Origin: JAKSCF01 sp028279945
GTDB lineage: Bacteria > Bacillota > Clostridia > Peptostreptococcales > JAAYPU01
Assembly: GCA_028279945.1 (NCBI GenBank)
Contig: JANQMT010000172.1
Span: 1-45,723, forward strand
Length of the DNA stretch: 45,723 bases
Direction: 5' to 3'
Part shown: positions 30,249 through 38,878 of the stretch, piece by piece
Position numbering within the stretch: position 1 is the stretch's first letter
How the letters are laid out: every line of letters begins with the position of its first letter
Notes under the pieces: model-generated
What the model was told of the DNA's origin: nothing
The model's input: only the letters and a program-made list of their open reading frames with translations
Database searches by the model: none
Made by a program: the position numbers and the translations under genes

Positions 30249-31976
30249 ATGATAAAGATATTGAAAGACTTAAAACAATTTAAAAAACCCATTCTATTAA
30301 TCATAATCTTTACTTTATTACAGACAGTATCTGAATTATTTTTACCCACATTAATGTCTGATATTGTGGATAAAGGTATCACCAATGAAAATATACCTTA
30401 TATTATAAATCTTGGGATAGTGATGTTTTTAGTAGCGGGAATAGGATCACTTTGTGCTGTATCATCCAGCTACTATTCTGCAAAAACAAGCAGCGGACTA
30501 TCTATGAGATTAAGACAAAAAATATTTTCTAAAGTTGAATACATGTCATTAAAACGATTTGATGAAATAGGCACAGCATCTTTAATTACCAGGACCACTA
30601 ATGATGTGACTCAAATACAAAATGTTTTGGTAATGATGTTAAGGGTAATGATAAGAGCCCCTTTGATGGCTGTTGGAGCCATTATTATGGCAGTATATAA
30701 AAATCCAGGTCTCTCTATTACGTTATTATTTGCAGTAGTGTGTCTGGCTATTGTGATTGCAGGAATTGCTACTAAAGCTTTACCACTTTCAAAATCCATG
30801 CAGCTTAAATTGGATCATCTCAATCTTGTTTTAAGAGAAAGATTGACAGGTATGCGTGTTATTCGAGCGTTTAACAATGATGCATATGAAAAAAATAGAT
30901 TTAGGAAAGCCAACACTGATTTAACTCAAACTTCTATTCGTTTAAACAAGATTATGGCATTGCTTATGCCGCTTATCATGCTAATTTTCAATATGACGAC
31001 CATAGCGATTATTTGGGTGGGTTCGTTTAAAATTAATTATGGGGTTCTTGAAGTTGGAGACTTGATGGCATTCATCCAATATGCGATGCAAATCATGTTT
31101 TCATTGCTTATGCTTACGATGATGTTTGTTATGCTGCCAAGGGCTTCTGTATCAGCTTCTAGAATCAATGAGGTATTACAGAAAGAAACAGAAATAAAAG
31201 AGCTTAATCAACCGCTGAATCTAGACGATAATAAAGGCACCCTTACGTTCAAGGATGTGTCTTTCAAATTTGATGAAGCAGAGGACAATGCCATTAATAA
31301 AGTATCTTTTGAAACCAAGCCGGGAGAGATAACCGCCATTATTGGTGGAACAGGTTCGGGAAAATCAACTCTTGTTAATTTAATTATGAGATTTTATGAT
31401 ACAACAAAAGGCAGCATAACAATCGGTGATGCAGATATAAGACAAATATCTCAGAAAGCATTAAGAAACAGAATAGGTTATGTGCCCCAAAAATCAATTT
31501 TGTTTACGGGTACTATTTTAGAAAATATTAAATTTGGAAGCGCTGATATCAGTGATGAGGAAGCGATACATGCTGCTGAAATTGCTCAAGCATCCGAATT
31601 TATTGATGATATGAAAGATGGATATAACTCGGAAATCGCTCAAGGTGGAAGAAATTTGTCCGGTGGTCAGAAACAAAGGCTTTCTATTTCAAGAGCACTG
31701 GCAAAAAAACCTGAAATATATATCTTTGATGACAGCTTTTCTGCATTAGACTTTAAGACTGAAGCAAAACTTAGACATCAACTAAAAGAAGAAGTAAAAG
31801 ATGCTGCTGTTCTTATTGTCGCTCAACGGGTTGCGTCCGTTTTGAATGCGGATCAAATCATAGTTTTGGATAAAGGTTCTGTAGCCGGTATTGGAACACA
31901 TAAAGAACTACTTAATACTTGTGAAGTCTATAAACAAATTGTGACTTCTCAACTAGCTGAGGAGGAATGGGCATGA
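30249..31976 (+). CDS. ABC exporter half-transporter, subunit 1 (heterodimer, degenerate ATP site residue)
   Basis: This 575-residue half-transporter has an N-terminal six-helix membrane domain (about 1-310) and a C-terminal nucleotide-binding domain with Walker A GGTGSGKST (366-374), signature LSGGQKQR and Walker B IYIFDDSFSALD. The residue after Walker B is Asp instead of the catalytic Glu. This is the usual mark of the degenerate-site partner in heterodimeric exporters such as BmrCD, LmrCD and TM287/288. The ATG is preceded by AGAGGAGG. It overlaps the next gene by 4 bases (ATGA), so the two halves are made in equal amounts. Export of a drug or lipid-like compound is likely; the substrate is unknown. 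Confidence 0.92.
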   Translation: MIKILKDLKQFKKPILLIIIFTLLQTVSELFLPTLMSDIVDKGITNENIPYIINLGIVMFLVAGIGSLCAVSSSYYSAKTSSGLSMRLRQKIFSKVEYMSLKRFDEIGTASLITRTTNDVTQIQNVLVMMLRVMIRAPLMAVGAIIMAVYKNPGLSITLLFAVVCLAIVIAGIATKALPLSKSMQLKLDHLNLVLRERLTGMRVIRAFNNDAYEKNRFRKANTDLTQTSIRLNKIMALLMPLIMLIFNMTTIAIIWVGSFKINYGVLEVGDLMAFIQYAMQIMFSLLMLTMMFVMLPRASVSASRINEVLQKETEIKELNQPLNLDDNKGTLTFKDVSFKFDEAEDNAINKVSFETKPGEITAIIGGTGSGKSTLVNLIMRFYDTTKGSITIGDADIRQISQKALRNRIGYVPQKSILFTGTILENIKFGSADISDEEAIHAAEIAQASEFIDDMKDGYNSEIAQGGRNLSGGQKQRLSISRALAKKPEIYIFDDSFSALDFKTEAKLRHQLKEEVKDAAVLIVAQRVASVLNADQIIVLDKGSVAGIGTHKELLNTCEVYKQIVTSQLAEEEWA

Positions 31977-33811
31977 GACAACCAAAAGCAGGAATAGGTC
32001 CGCGACATCATGGCATGGGAAGGCCGGTAGAAAAAGCAAAAAACTTTAAAGAGACATTTAAAAGGTTACTTTGGTATTTAAAGCCCAGAAAAATTCAACT
32101 CATTTTCGTTGCTTTCTTTGCAATATTGAGTACTATATTTACCATCGTTAGTCCAATGGTTTTAGGAACGATTACCACAAAACTGTATGAAGGATTTGTA
32201 CAAATTTCGAAAGGAGTTCCCAATGCTGCAATAGATTTTAACTATATATTTAAAGTGCTGGCTGTTTTAGCTGGTTTATATGGATTAAGCTCATTTTTTT
32301 CGTATATCATGCAGTACATTATGGCCAGCGTCGCCCAAAAAACGGTCTTTGAAATGCGAAGAGATGTCAGCGATAAGTTGGAAAGATTGCCATTGAAATA
32401 TTTTGATTCACGTACACATGGTGAAATACTCAGCCGGGTTACTAACGATATAGATAATATCAGCACAACGTTACAACAAAGTTTGACTCAATTCATTACT
32501 TCCATCATAACCATACTGGGGGTTATTGTTATGATGTTGGCCATCAGCCCGCTCATGACAGGCATTACATTAATCACTCTGCCCCTTAGTTTATGGATTA
32601 CAAAAAGCATTGCAAAAAAATCTCAAAAACATTACAAAAATAATCAAAAGGTGTTAGGACAGCTGAATGGTCATGTTGAAGAAATGTATACGGGACATCA
32701 GGTTGTAAAAAGTTTTAACTATGAAGAACAATCTATTGAAGCATTTAAAGAAATCAATGAGAAATTATTTGAAGCGGGATGGAAATCTCAATTTATATCA
32801 GGAATTATTATGCCTTTAATGAATTTGGTTAACAATATAGGATTTGTTTTAGTAAGTGTTGTGGGAGGATTACTGGTAATCCAACAATCTTTTGCCGTAG
32901 GAAATATTCAAGCATTTATTCAATATTCCAGACAATTTGGGCAGCCAATTGTTCATACTGCCAGTATCGCTAATATCATTCAATCTACAATTGCATCCGC
33001 TGAAAGGGTATTTGAATTATTAGATGAAGAAGAGGAGATAGACGACTATAATCAAAAACAAATTGGCAATAGCCTTGAGGGAAATGTTAGTTTTTCTGAT
33101 GTCAACTTCAGTTATAAAGAAGATGAGAAGCTCATCGAAAATCTCAATATTGATATTAAGTCTGGTCAAAATGTTGCGATAGTAGGGCCCACCGGTGCAG
33201 GAAAAACAACATTGGTCAATTTATTAATGCGGTTTTATGAAATCAATGACGGAAAAATAACCATAGATGGTAAGGATATTAGAGCTTTAAAAAGAAGTGA
33301 TCTGAGAAAAATGCTTGGTATGGTATTGCAAGATACTTGGTTATTTAATGGGTCCATAAGAGATAATATAGCTTATGGAAATTTTGAAGCCTCTGAAGAA
33401 GATATCATAAATGCTTCAAAAGCTGCTCATGCCCATCATTTTATCAGGACGCTTCCGGAGAGTTATGATACCATCATCAATGAAGAGGCAAGCAATATAT
33501 CTCAGGGACAGAAACAACTGCTCACCATTGCCAGAGCGATTTTGTCTGATCCAACCATATTGATTTTAGATGAAGCAACCAGTAGTGTGGATACACGTAC
33601 AGAAGTGTATATACAGAAAGCAATGACAGAGATGATGAAAGGCAGAACCAGCTTTGTCATCGCTCACAGGCTTTCAACCATTAAAAATGCAGATATAATA
33701 CTGGTGATGCATGAAGGCAATATCATAGAAAAGGGGTCCCATCAGGAATTATTAGACAGAAAAGGTTTTTATGCTGATTTATACAACAGTCAATTTAATA
33801 AAGCGGTATAA
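31973..33811 (+). CDS. ABC exporter half-transporter, subunit 2 (heterodimer, catalytic Glu present)
   Basis: This 612-residue partner of the upstream half-transporter has a membrane domain (about residues 35-340) and an NBD with Walker A GPTGAGKTT and Walker B ILILDEATSSVD including the catalytic Glu. Its signature motif is changed to ISQGQKQ (from LSGGQ). The complementary defects in the two subunits fit one competent and one degenerate ATP site. I chose ATG 31973 because GAGGAGG ends 7 bases before it, while ATG 31967 would abut the ribosome site. This gives an ATGA overlap with the previous stop. A stable terminator follows. Confidence 0.92.
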   Translation: MRQPKAGIGPRHHGMGRPVEKAKNFKETFKRLLWYLKPRKIQLIFVAFFAILSTIFTIVSPMVLGTITTKLYEGFVQISKGVPNAAIDFNYIFKVLAVLAGLYGLSSFFSYIMQYIMASVAQKTVFEMRRDVSDKLERLPLKYFDSRTHGEILSRVTNDIDNISTTLQQSLTQFITSIITILGVIVMMLAISPLMTGITLITLPLSLWITKSIAKKSQKHYKNNQKVLGQLNGHVEEMYTGHQVVKSFNYEEQSIEAFKEINEKLFEAGWKSQFISGIIMPLMNLVNNIGFVLVSVVGGLLVIQQSFAVGNIQAFIQYSRQFGQPIVHTASIANIIQSTIASAERVFELLDEEEEIDDYNQKQIGNSLEGNVSFSDVNFSYKEDEKLIENLNIDIKSGQNVAIVGPTGAGKTTLVNLLMRFYEINDGKITIDGKDIRALKRSDLRKMLGMVLQDTWLFNGSIRDNIAYGNFEASEEDIINASKAAHAHHFIRTLPESYDTIINEEASNISQGQKQLLTIARAILSDPTILILDEATSSVDTRTEVYIQKAMTEMMKGRTSFVIAHRLSTIKNADIILVMHEGNIIEKGSHQELLDRKGFYADLYNSQFNKAV

Positions 33812-33845
33812 AGAAATAAAACATACAAAAGTATATTGAAATCAT

Positions 33846-33878
33846 AAACACACTTTTTATTTAAGTGTGTTTATCTTT
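33846..33878 (+). terminator. Terminator after the ABC exporter operon
   Basis: AAACACACTT (33846-33855) and AAGTGTGTTT (33863-33872) form a 10-bp stem with a 7-base loop, followed by ATCTTTT. Confidence 0.75.
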
Positions 33879-33906
33879 TGGAATTTTGTTACACAGCAGA
33901 GAGAAC

Positions 33907-33930
33907 TGTTCGGAAGTTGGACACTTGTTA
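33907..33930 (+). repeat. Direct repeat copy A (24 bases)
   Basis: TGTTCGGAAGTTGGACACTTGTTA at 33907-33930 (in part) matches 34001-34024 with only two differences. Its core GAAGTTGGACACTT, read on the other strand, resembles the TGTCCAAC ends of some insertion sequences. No transposase gene lies nearby, so it may be a remnant or a solo end. Confidence 0.6.
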
Positions 33931-34000
33931 GGCTAATCTTTTATAAATACTTCTTTCATATACCAGCGGGATGCTTGAAATACGTGAAAATAGAGTGTGT

Positions 34001-34024
34001 TGTTCAGAAGTTGGACACTTATTA
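34001..34024 (+). repeat. Direct repeat copy B (24 bases)
   Basis: This is the second copy of the 24-base direct repeat, same orientation, 94 bases from copy A start to start. The core GAAGTTGGACACTT is identical; the copies differ at G/A (position 6) and G/A (position 21). Confidence 0.6.
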
Positions 34025-34062
34025 TTGAATCTTAGAACTTCAAAAAAAAACAAAAAAAAGAA

Positions 34063-34090
34063 TTGACTTTTATTTTTAAAGGAGTATTCT
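34063..34090 (+). promoter_or_regulatory. Promoter of the acyl-CoA dehydrogenase/Etf operon
   Basis: TTGACT (34063-34068) and TATTCT (34085-34090) are separated by 16 bases. The predicted start near 34097 lies just before the Rex-like operator. Confidence 0.7.
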
Positions 34091-34106
34091 ATAGGTAGAT
34101 AGGAGT

Positions 34107-34124
34107 ATGTTAAATAATTAACAA
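34107..34124 (+). promoter_or_regulatory. Rex-type redox operator
   Basis: The element TGTTAA-ATAA-TTAACA (34108-34123), with a following A, matches the Rex consensus TTGTTAA-N4-TTAACAA at every fixed position except the first. It lies about 10-27 bases downstream of the predicted start, so a bound repressor would block transcription. Rex senses the NADH/NAD+ ratio and controls acyl-CoA dehydrogenase/Etf genes in Clostridia. Confidence 0.78.
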
Positions 34125-34183
34125 TAATAAACGATTAATCTCAATTCTGCAATTGAATTGTTGAATATAAGAGGAGGAATATT

Positions 34184-35326
34184 ATGAATTTTAATTTAAC
34201 CAAAGAACAAGAAATGGTTCGTACAATGGTCAATTCATTTGCTGAAAATGAAGTAGAGCCTATTGCAGCAGATATTGATTTGACAGGAGAATTCCCACAT
34301 GAGACTGTTAAGAAAATGTCAAGGTACGGTATCTTGGGCATTCCATTTCCAGAAGAATACGGAGGTGCCGGCGGCGACTATGTCAGTTATGCAATAACCG
34401 TTGAAGAATTATCCAGAAAATGTGCATCAACCGGGGTTATTTGTTCGGCGCATACTTCATTGTGCGGAATTCCTATTTATTTGTTTGGTACAGAAGAACA
34501 AAAACAAAAATATTTAACACCACTTGCTAAAGGCGAAAAACTTGGTGCATTTGGATTAACTGAACCTGACGCAGGTACTGATGCAGCAGGACAAAAAACC
34601 ACTGCAAGACTTGAAGGAGACGAATACATCTTAAATGGTACAAAAGTTTTCATTACCAATGGTGGTGTAGCGGATACTTACATTGTTATTGCAGTTACAG
34701 ATAGAAGTAAGGGGACTCACAAAGGGACTTCTGCATTTATTGTAGAAGCAGATACACCTGGATTTACTATTGGTAAAAAAGAAGACAAAATGGGGATTAG
34801 AGCTTCAGCAACCACGGAACTTATTTTTGAAGATTGTAAAATTCCAAAAGAAAATTTATTAGGAAACATTGGCGAAGGATTTAAAATTGCAATGACGACT
34901 CTTGATTCGGGTAGGATTGGTATTGCGGCACAAGCTTTAGGTATTGCACAAGCTGCTTTAGACAACTCTACACAATACTCAAAAGAGCGTGTTCAGTTCG
35001 GTAGACCAATTTCTAAATTTCAAGCCATTCAATGGCAGTTGGCAGATATGGCTACAGAAGTAGAGGCTGCAAGAATGTTGGTATATAAAGCGGCATACCT
35101 TAAAGATACAAAGCAGCCATTTAGCAGTGCGGCAGCTATGGCTAAGTTATTTGCGGCAGAGGCAGCAATGAAAGCATCTACAAAAGCTGTTCAGATACAC
35201 GGCGGTTACGGTTATATGAAAGATTACCCGGTAGAGCGTTTGATGAGAGATGCAAAAATTACTGAGATTTATGAAGGAACTTCAGAGGTTCAAAGAATGG
35301 TCATTGCATCTAAACTGTTGAAATAA
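34184..35326 (+). CDS. Acyl-CoA dehydrogenase (electron-bifurcating complex type)
   Basis: This 380-residue FAD enzyme of normal length reduces an enoyl-CoA (crotonyl-CoA or a related acyl-CoA) when working with Etf. Family motifs include GAFGLTEPDAGTDAAG, FITNGGVADTYIV and MGIRASATTELIFEDCKIP. The catalytic base Glu364 lies in IYEGTSEVQRMVIA. The ATG follows AGAGGAGGAAT. It is followed by etfB (28 bases) and a ferredoxin-domain etfA (15 bases). That order and the EtfA type match the caffeyl-CoA reductase complex CarCDE and similar bifurcating complexes, so the enzyme may drive ferredoxin reduction with NADH. The actual acyl-CoA is not decided by sequence. It is probably controlled by Rex (operator at 34107). 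Confidence 0.93.
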   Translation: MNFNLTKEQEMVRTMVNSFAENEVEPIAADIDLTGEFPHETVKKMSRYGILGIPFPEEYGGAGGDYVSYAITVEELSRKCASTGVICSAHTSLCGIPIYLFGTEEQKQKYLTPLAKGEKLGAFGLTEPDAGTDAAGQKTTARLEGDEYILNGTKVFITNGGVADTYIVIAVTDRSKGTHKGTSAFIVEADTPGFTIGKKEDKMGIRASATTELIFEDCKIPKENLLGNIGEGFKIAMTTLDSGRIGIAAQALGIAQAALDNSTQYSKERVQFGRPISKFQAIQWQLADMATEVEAARMLVYKAAYLKDTKQPFSSAAAMAKLFAAEAAMKASTKAVQIHGGYGYMKDYPVERLMRDAKITEIYEGTSEVQRMVIASKLLK

Positions 35327-35354
35327 TTTAGACATTTAAAAGGAGGATTATAAA

Positions 35355-36143
35355 ATGAAAATTATTGTGTGTGCAAAACAGGTACCTGATACAAATGAAG
35401 TTAAATTGGACCCTGTTACCAATACATTAATCAGAGAAGGTGTTCCAAGCATCATCAACCACGAAGACAAACATGCCATTGAAGAGGCATTAAAAATAAA
35501 AGAACAGTATGGCGGAACGGTTACAGTTTTAAGTATGGGACCTCCACAAGCAGATACGGCATTAAGAGAAGCGTTGGCTATGGGTGCAGATGAAGCAATA
35601 TTGGTATCAGACAGAGCTTTTGCCGGTTCTGATACATTAGCAACATCCTATACATTAGCTGAAGCGATTAGAAGAATAAAAAATTATGATGTCATCCTTT
35701 GTGGACGTCAAGCAATCGATGGCGATACTGCTCAAGTTGGTTCTCAAATTGCTGAGCATTTAGATATACCTCAAGTAACTTATGTAATGGATGCTAAGTT
35801 TGATAAGGACACAGTGACAGTTGAGAGAAAACTTGAAGATGGATATGAAGTCATTGAAACACAATTGCCCTGTATATTGACTGCAATTAAGGAACTGAAT
35901 GAAGTAAGATATCCTTCTATTGGGGGCATCTTTAATGCTTACAGAAAAAAAGAAGTTAAATTATGGACCGTTGCGGATATAGGCATAGAAGATCAATCAA
36001 AGCTTGGTTTAGATGGATCTCCAACTAAAGTTAGAAAAGTATTTGCGCCGGACAAAAAAGGTCAAGGTGAGGTCCTTAACGGTACACCTAAAGAACTTGC
36101 AAATGAATTAGTTAAAAAACTTGAAGATAAAAAAATAATTTAG
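35355..36143 (+). CDS. etfB: Electron transfer flavoprotein beta subunit
   Basis: This 262-residue EtfB binds, with EtfA, the FAD/AMP site that bifurcates or transfers electrons. Family motifs include the start KIIVCAKQVPDTNEVKLDP, SMGPPQADTALREALAMGADEAILVSDRAFAGSDTLATSYTLA and VILCGRQAIDGDTAQVGSQIAEHL, as well as LPCILTAIKELNEVRYPS. Length is typical. The ATG is preceded by AAAAGGAGG. It lies between the acyl-CoA dehydrogenase and etfA, 28 and 15 bases away. Because EtfA carries extra iron-sulfur clusters, the pair is more likely the bifurcating Etf type. Confidence 0.96.
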   Translation: MKIIVCAKQVPDTNEVKLDPVTNTLIREGVPSIINHEDKHAIEEALKIKEQYGGTVTVLSMGPPQADTALREALAMGADEAILVSDRAFAGSDTLATSYTLAEAIRRIKNYDVILCGRQAIDGDTAQVGSQIAEHLDIPQVTYVMDAKFDKDTVTVERKLEDGYEVIETQLPCILTAIKELNEVRYPSIGGIFNAYRKKEVKLWTVADIGIEDQSKLGLDGSPTKVRKVFAPDKKGQGEVLNGTPKELANELVKKLEDKKII

Positions 36144-36158
36144 TTAGGAGGAGTAAAA

Positions 36159-37355
36159 ATGGCACTTCATTTAATAGATGATAAATGTGTAGGCTGTAAA
36201 TTATGTGTGTCTGCATGTCCCTTTGGAGCAATAGAGGTTGTTAATAAAAAAGCAGTCATCAAAGACAATTGTACGGTTTGCGGTGCTTGTGTGGATGCAT
36301 GTAAGTTTAATGCACTTTATGTAGATCAAACAGAAGAGAAAGATACCAATCTTGATGAATATCGCGGTGTTTGGATTATTATTGAGCAAAGAGCCAATAA
36401 GATCTACCCAGTTTCATTGGAATTACTGGGTGAAGGCAGAAAAATTGCGGATGAATTAGATGTAAAATTAACAGCAATATTATTAGGTGACGATAGTGCG
36501 GCTTCCTTGTCGGAAGAATTAATTGCATATGGTGCTGATCATGTTCTACATGCCGGCAGCCCGGTATTATACACTTATCGTACAGAGTCTTATACAAAAG
36601 TATTAACAGACTTAATCAATGAGAGAAAACCTGAGATTGTATTATTAGGGGCAACGCATATTGGAAGAGATTTAGGTCCTAGATTATCATGTCGACTTAA
36701 AACAGGTTTAACAGCAGATTGCACACGTCTAAGTGTTGATTTGAAAGAAAGAAATCTAGAACAAACAAGACCTGCTTTTGGCGGAAATATCATGGCAACC
36801 ATCTTAACGCCTGATCACCGTCCACAAATGGCAACCGTTCGTCCGGGGGTAATGAAGAAGTCTGACAAAGATGAAACTCGCCAAGGAACGATTGAAAAAA
36901 TAGAAGCAGTTGTTTCAGAAGATGAAGTTCGTACAATAGTTAAAGAAATTGTAAAAGCTGCTAAGAAAGTAGTTAACCTAGAAGAAGCTAAGATCATAGT
37001 TTCCGGCGGAAGAGGTCTTGGAGGACCCGACGGATTTAAGATTATTGAAGACCTGGCAGAATCTCTTGGCGGAGAAGTAGGTGCTTCAAGAGCGGCTGTT
37101 GATTCAGGATGGATTTCTCATGATCATCAATGTGGTCAAACCGGGAAAACCGTTAGACCTGAACTCTACATCGCTTGCGGTATTTCAGGTGCTATTCAGC
37201 ATCTTGCAGGTATGAGTGAGAGTAAGACCATTGTTGCAATCAATAAGAATCCCGAAGCACCAATCTTTGGTGTGGCTGATATTGGATTAGTAGGCGACTT
37301 ATATAAAATCATTCCGGTCTTAATTGAAGAAATAAGAAACACCAAAATAGCGTAG
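36159..37355 (+). CDS. etfA: Electron transfer flavoprotein alpha subunit with N-terminal 2x[4Fe-4S] ferredoxin domain
   Basis: This 398-residue protein is EtfA (about residues 70-398) preceded by a bacterial ferredoxin domain of two CxxCxxCxxxC clusters (Cys10, 13, 16, 20 and Cys38, 41, 44, 48). The C-terminal FAD site reads SGGRGLGGPDGFKIIEDLAE, GASRAAVDSGWI and GVADIGLVGDLYKIIP. Ordinary EtfA lacks the ferredoxin part; this form occurs in lactate dehydrogenase/Etf and caffeyl-CoA reductase/Etf complexes of acetogens and related Clostridia. The extra clusters provide an electron path toward ferredoxin. The ATG follows TTAGGAGGAG. A long terminator lies about 50 bases downstream. Confidence 0.96.
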   Translation: MALHLIDDKCVGCKLCVSACPFGAIEVVNKKAVIKDNCTVCGACVDACKFNALYVDQTEEKDTNLDEYRGVWIIIEQRANKIYPVSLELLGEGRKIADELDVKLTAILLGDDSAASLSEELIAYGADHVLHAGSPVLYTYRTESYTKVLTDLINERKPEIVLLGATHIGRDLGPRLSCRLKTGLTADCTRLSVDLKERNLEQTRPAFGGNIMATILTPDHRPQMATVRPGVMKKSDKDETRQGTIEKIEAVVSEDEVRTIVKEIVKAAKKVVNLEEAKIIVSGGRGLGGPDGFKIIEDLAESLGGEVGASRAAVDSGWISHDHQCGQTGKTVRPELYIACGISGAIQHLAGMSESKTIVAINKNPEAPIFGVADIGLVGDLYKIIPVLIEEIRNTKIA

Positions 37356-37374
37356 GGGCGTATTGCATGCGCCC
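37356..37374 (+). repeat. Small hairpin directly after etfA
   Basis: GGGCGTA (37356-37362) and TGCGCCC (37368-37374) pair with one G-U, with a 5-base loop, starting one base after the stop codon. No T-tract follows; the main terminator is downstream at 37403. Confidence 0.45.
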
Positions 37375-37402
37375 ATCCAACATAAAACCTTAAAGACAAT
37401 TG

Positions 37403-37454
37403 AAGAGCTGTTAAGCTATAGAAAGTAATTTTATAGCTTAACAGTTCTTTTTTT
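37403..37454 (+). terminator. Terminator of the acyl-CoA dehydrogenase/Etf operon
   Basis: GAGCTGTTAAGCTATA (37405-37420) pairs with TATAGCTTAACAGTTC (37432-37447) with one G-U pair, around an 11-base loop, then seven T residues. This 16-bp stem is one of the strongest in the window. Confidence 0.9.
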
Positions 37455-37526
37455 GAGCCAATAACCGAGATTATCGTTTTTTATTGCTATAAGAAGAATT
37501 TTCGAGAAAAATGCAAAAAAACAGCT

Positions 37527-37555
37527 GATAATATTCGCTTTTAACACCCTATAAT
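37527..37555 (+). promoter_or_regulatory. Candidate promoter of the polysaccharide cluster
   Basis: A perfect -10 TATAAT (37550-37555) lies 30 bases before the first ATG of the cluster. The -35 is weak (GATAAT at 37527-37532, 17-base spacer). It follows the strong terminator at 37403, which makes an independent promoter likely. Confidence 0.4.
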
Positions 37556-37584
37556 CATATAAATGTAGAGAGGTGGTAAAAACA

Positions 37585-38841
37585 ATGTCAGTCATTTATG
37601 ATAAGGCATTAAATTGTCATTATCTAGATACGTATTTAGATAAGACGCAGGATAAAAATAATCGTATTTTTACAGCTGCATGGGACTTTCCTCCTATTGT
37701 AAATGGAGAAAGTATTGTATGCTATAAATCCATAAAATATTCAAAATCGAATTATGATATATTGACTTCCGCATTTACAATGGGCCATATTGATCAACAA
37801 AATAAATATAAATACAGAGAAAACTTGGGAATTTATTCGCTTAGTCAATCACCGTTTGAATGGGCACACCAGGTGTTGGACATTTTTAAAGTGTTGGACA
37901 AAAAGCATGATTATAAAATCATTCACACTAGAACCATGCCGCCAATAGGACATTATGCAGGATTTTTAATTAAAATGTTTAAGCCTAAAATAAAGTGGGT
38001 GATGTATTTCAGTGATCCTCTTTGGAATTCACCCTATATGAGTATAAAAATTAAAGATGGTGTTATCCATAAGATGAAAGAAACGCCATATTATAGAACC
38101 TTAGTTTTCGGTTCATTTTTTGCAAAACTGGGGATTCACATGTGTGACCGTATTATATTTAGTAATGAATATGTGGCACGACACATACTTGGAAAACATT
38201 ATAATAAATTAGAAGACAAAGTACGAATTGTTCCTTTTGGTTATGATAAAGAAGTCATAGACACAATAATGCCTAAAGAAAAGGTAGATCATAAAGTTGT
38301 GATATCCCATGTTGGGCAAGTGTATAATGCAAGAAATTTTAATATTCTGATTCATGCACTCATAAAGGTTAAAGAGAAGAGGCCGGATTGCTATTCAAAG
38401 CTGTTAATTCGTCAAATAGGTTATATCGAAGAACATCAAAAAAAAGGAATACTCAATTCAATGGCAGCTGATGCCTTTGAATTCATTCCGGAAGTCAATT
38501 ATGAAGATAGTGTTGCCTATATGATGGGGTCAGATTTCTTACTCACCATAGATGCCTTATTTGAGGATATGGATTATAACGTATATGTACCCTCTAAAAT
38601 ACATGATTATATTGGTGTTCATAAGCCTGTAGTAGCGGTTACACAAACCAAGGGCCCTACGGCCGATATCATAAAAAATACAAATAACACCTTAATTGAT
38701 CATAATACTGATGAGATGATGAATTTTTTAATTGACGCTGTAACCGGTCAGATTAAGGAACCTAACTATGAAAAATACACAATGTATGATTGTAAGAAGA
38801 GCTCACAATTATTTGACGATGTATTTAGAGAATTGTTATAA
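37585..38841 (+). CDS. Glycosyltransferase-like protein (GT4-type fold), first of the surface-sugar cluster
   Basis: This 418-residue protein has the double Rossmann (GT-B) pattern of family 4 glycosyltransferases. The N-terminal part includes WDFPPIVNGESIVCYKSIKYS and FSDPLWNSPYMS. The C-terminal part includes VVISHVGQVYNARNFNILIHAL (about residues 230-250) and the acceptor/nucleotide-binding region SKIHDYIGVHKPVVAVTQTKGPTADII near 335-365. The usual E-x7-E pair of GT4 is not clearly present. I chose ATG 37585, 8 bases after GAGAGGTGG. It heads a cluster that includes a methyltransferase, two more glycosyltransferases and UDP-sugar synthesis enzymes, so it probably transfers a sugar in surface polysaccharide or glycoprotein assembly. 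Confidence 0.72.
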   Translation: MSVIYDKALNCHYLDTYLDKTQDKNNRIFTAAWDFPPIVNGESIVCYKSIKYSKSNYDILTSAFTMGHIDQQNKYKYRENLGIYSLSQSPFEWAHQVLDIFKVLDKKHDYKIIHTRTMPPIGHYAGFLIKMFKPKIKWVMYFSDPLWNSPYMSIKIKDGVIHKMKETPYYRTLVFGSFFAKLGIHMCDRIIFSNEYVARHILGKHYNKLEDKVRIVPFGYDKEVIDTIMPKEKVDHKVVISHVGQVYNARNFNILIHALIKVKEKRPDCYSKLLIRQIGYIEEHQKKGILNSMAADAFEFIPEVNYEDSVAYMMGSDFLLTIDALFEDMDYNVYVPSKIHDYIGVHKPVVAVTQTKGPTADIIKNTNNTLIDHNTDEMMNFLIDAVTGQIKEPNYEKYTMYDCKKSSQLFDDVFRELL

Positions 38842-38878
38842 ATGTGAAGGAAGAATTTGAAAGATTGAGGAGTGCTTA

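Larger units (their letters stand above)
33812..34183. other. 372-base noncoding region before the acyl-CoA dehydrogenase operon
   Basis: It contains, in order, the exporter terminator, two 24-base direct repeats (33907 and 34001), an A-rich stretch, a vegetative promoter (34063-34090), a Rex-like operator (34107-34124), and a CAATTC/GAATTG symmetric element near 34142-34160. No gene is visible. Confidence 0.75.

Noticed and set aside
33812..34183. Intact insertion sequence
   Set aside because: There are IS-end-like repeats but they are in direct orientation only 94 bases apart, and no transposase frame is present.
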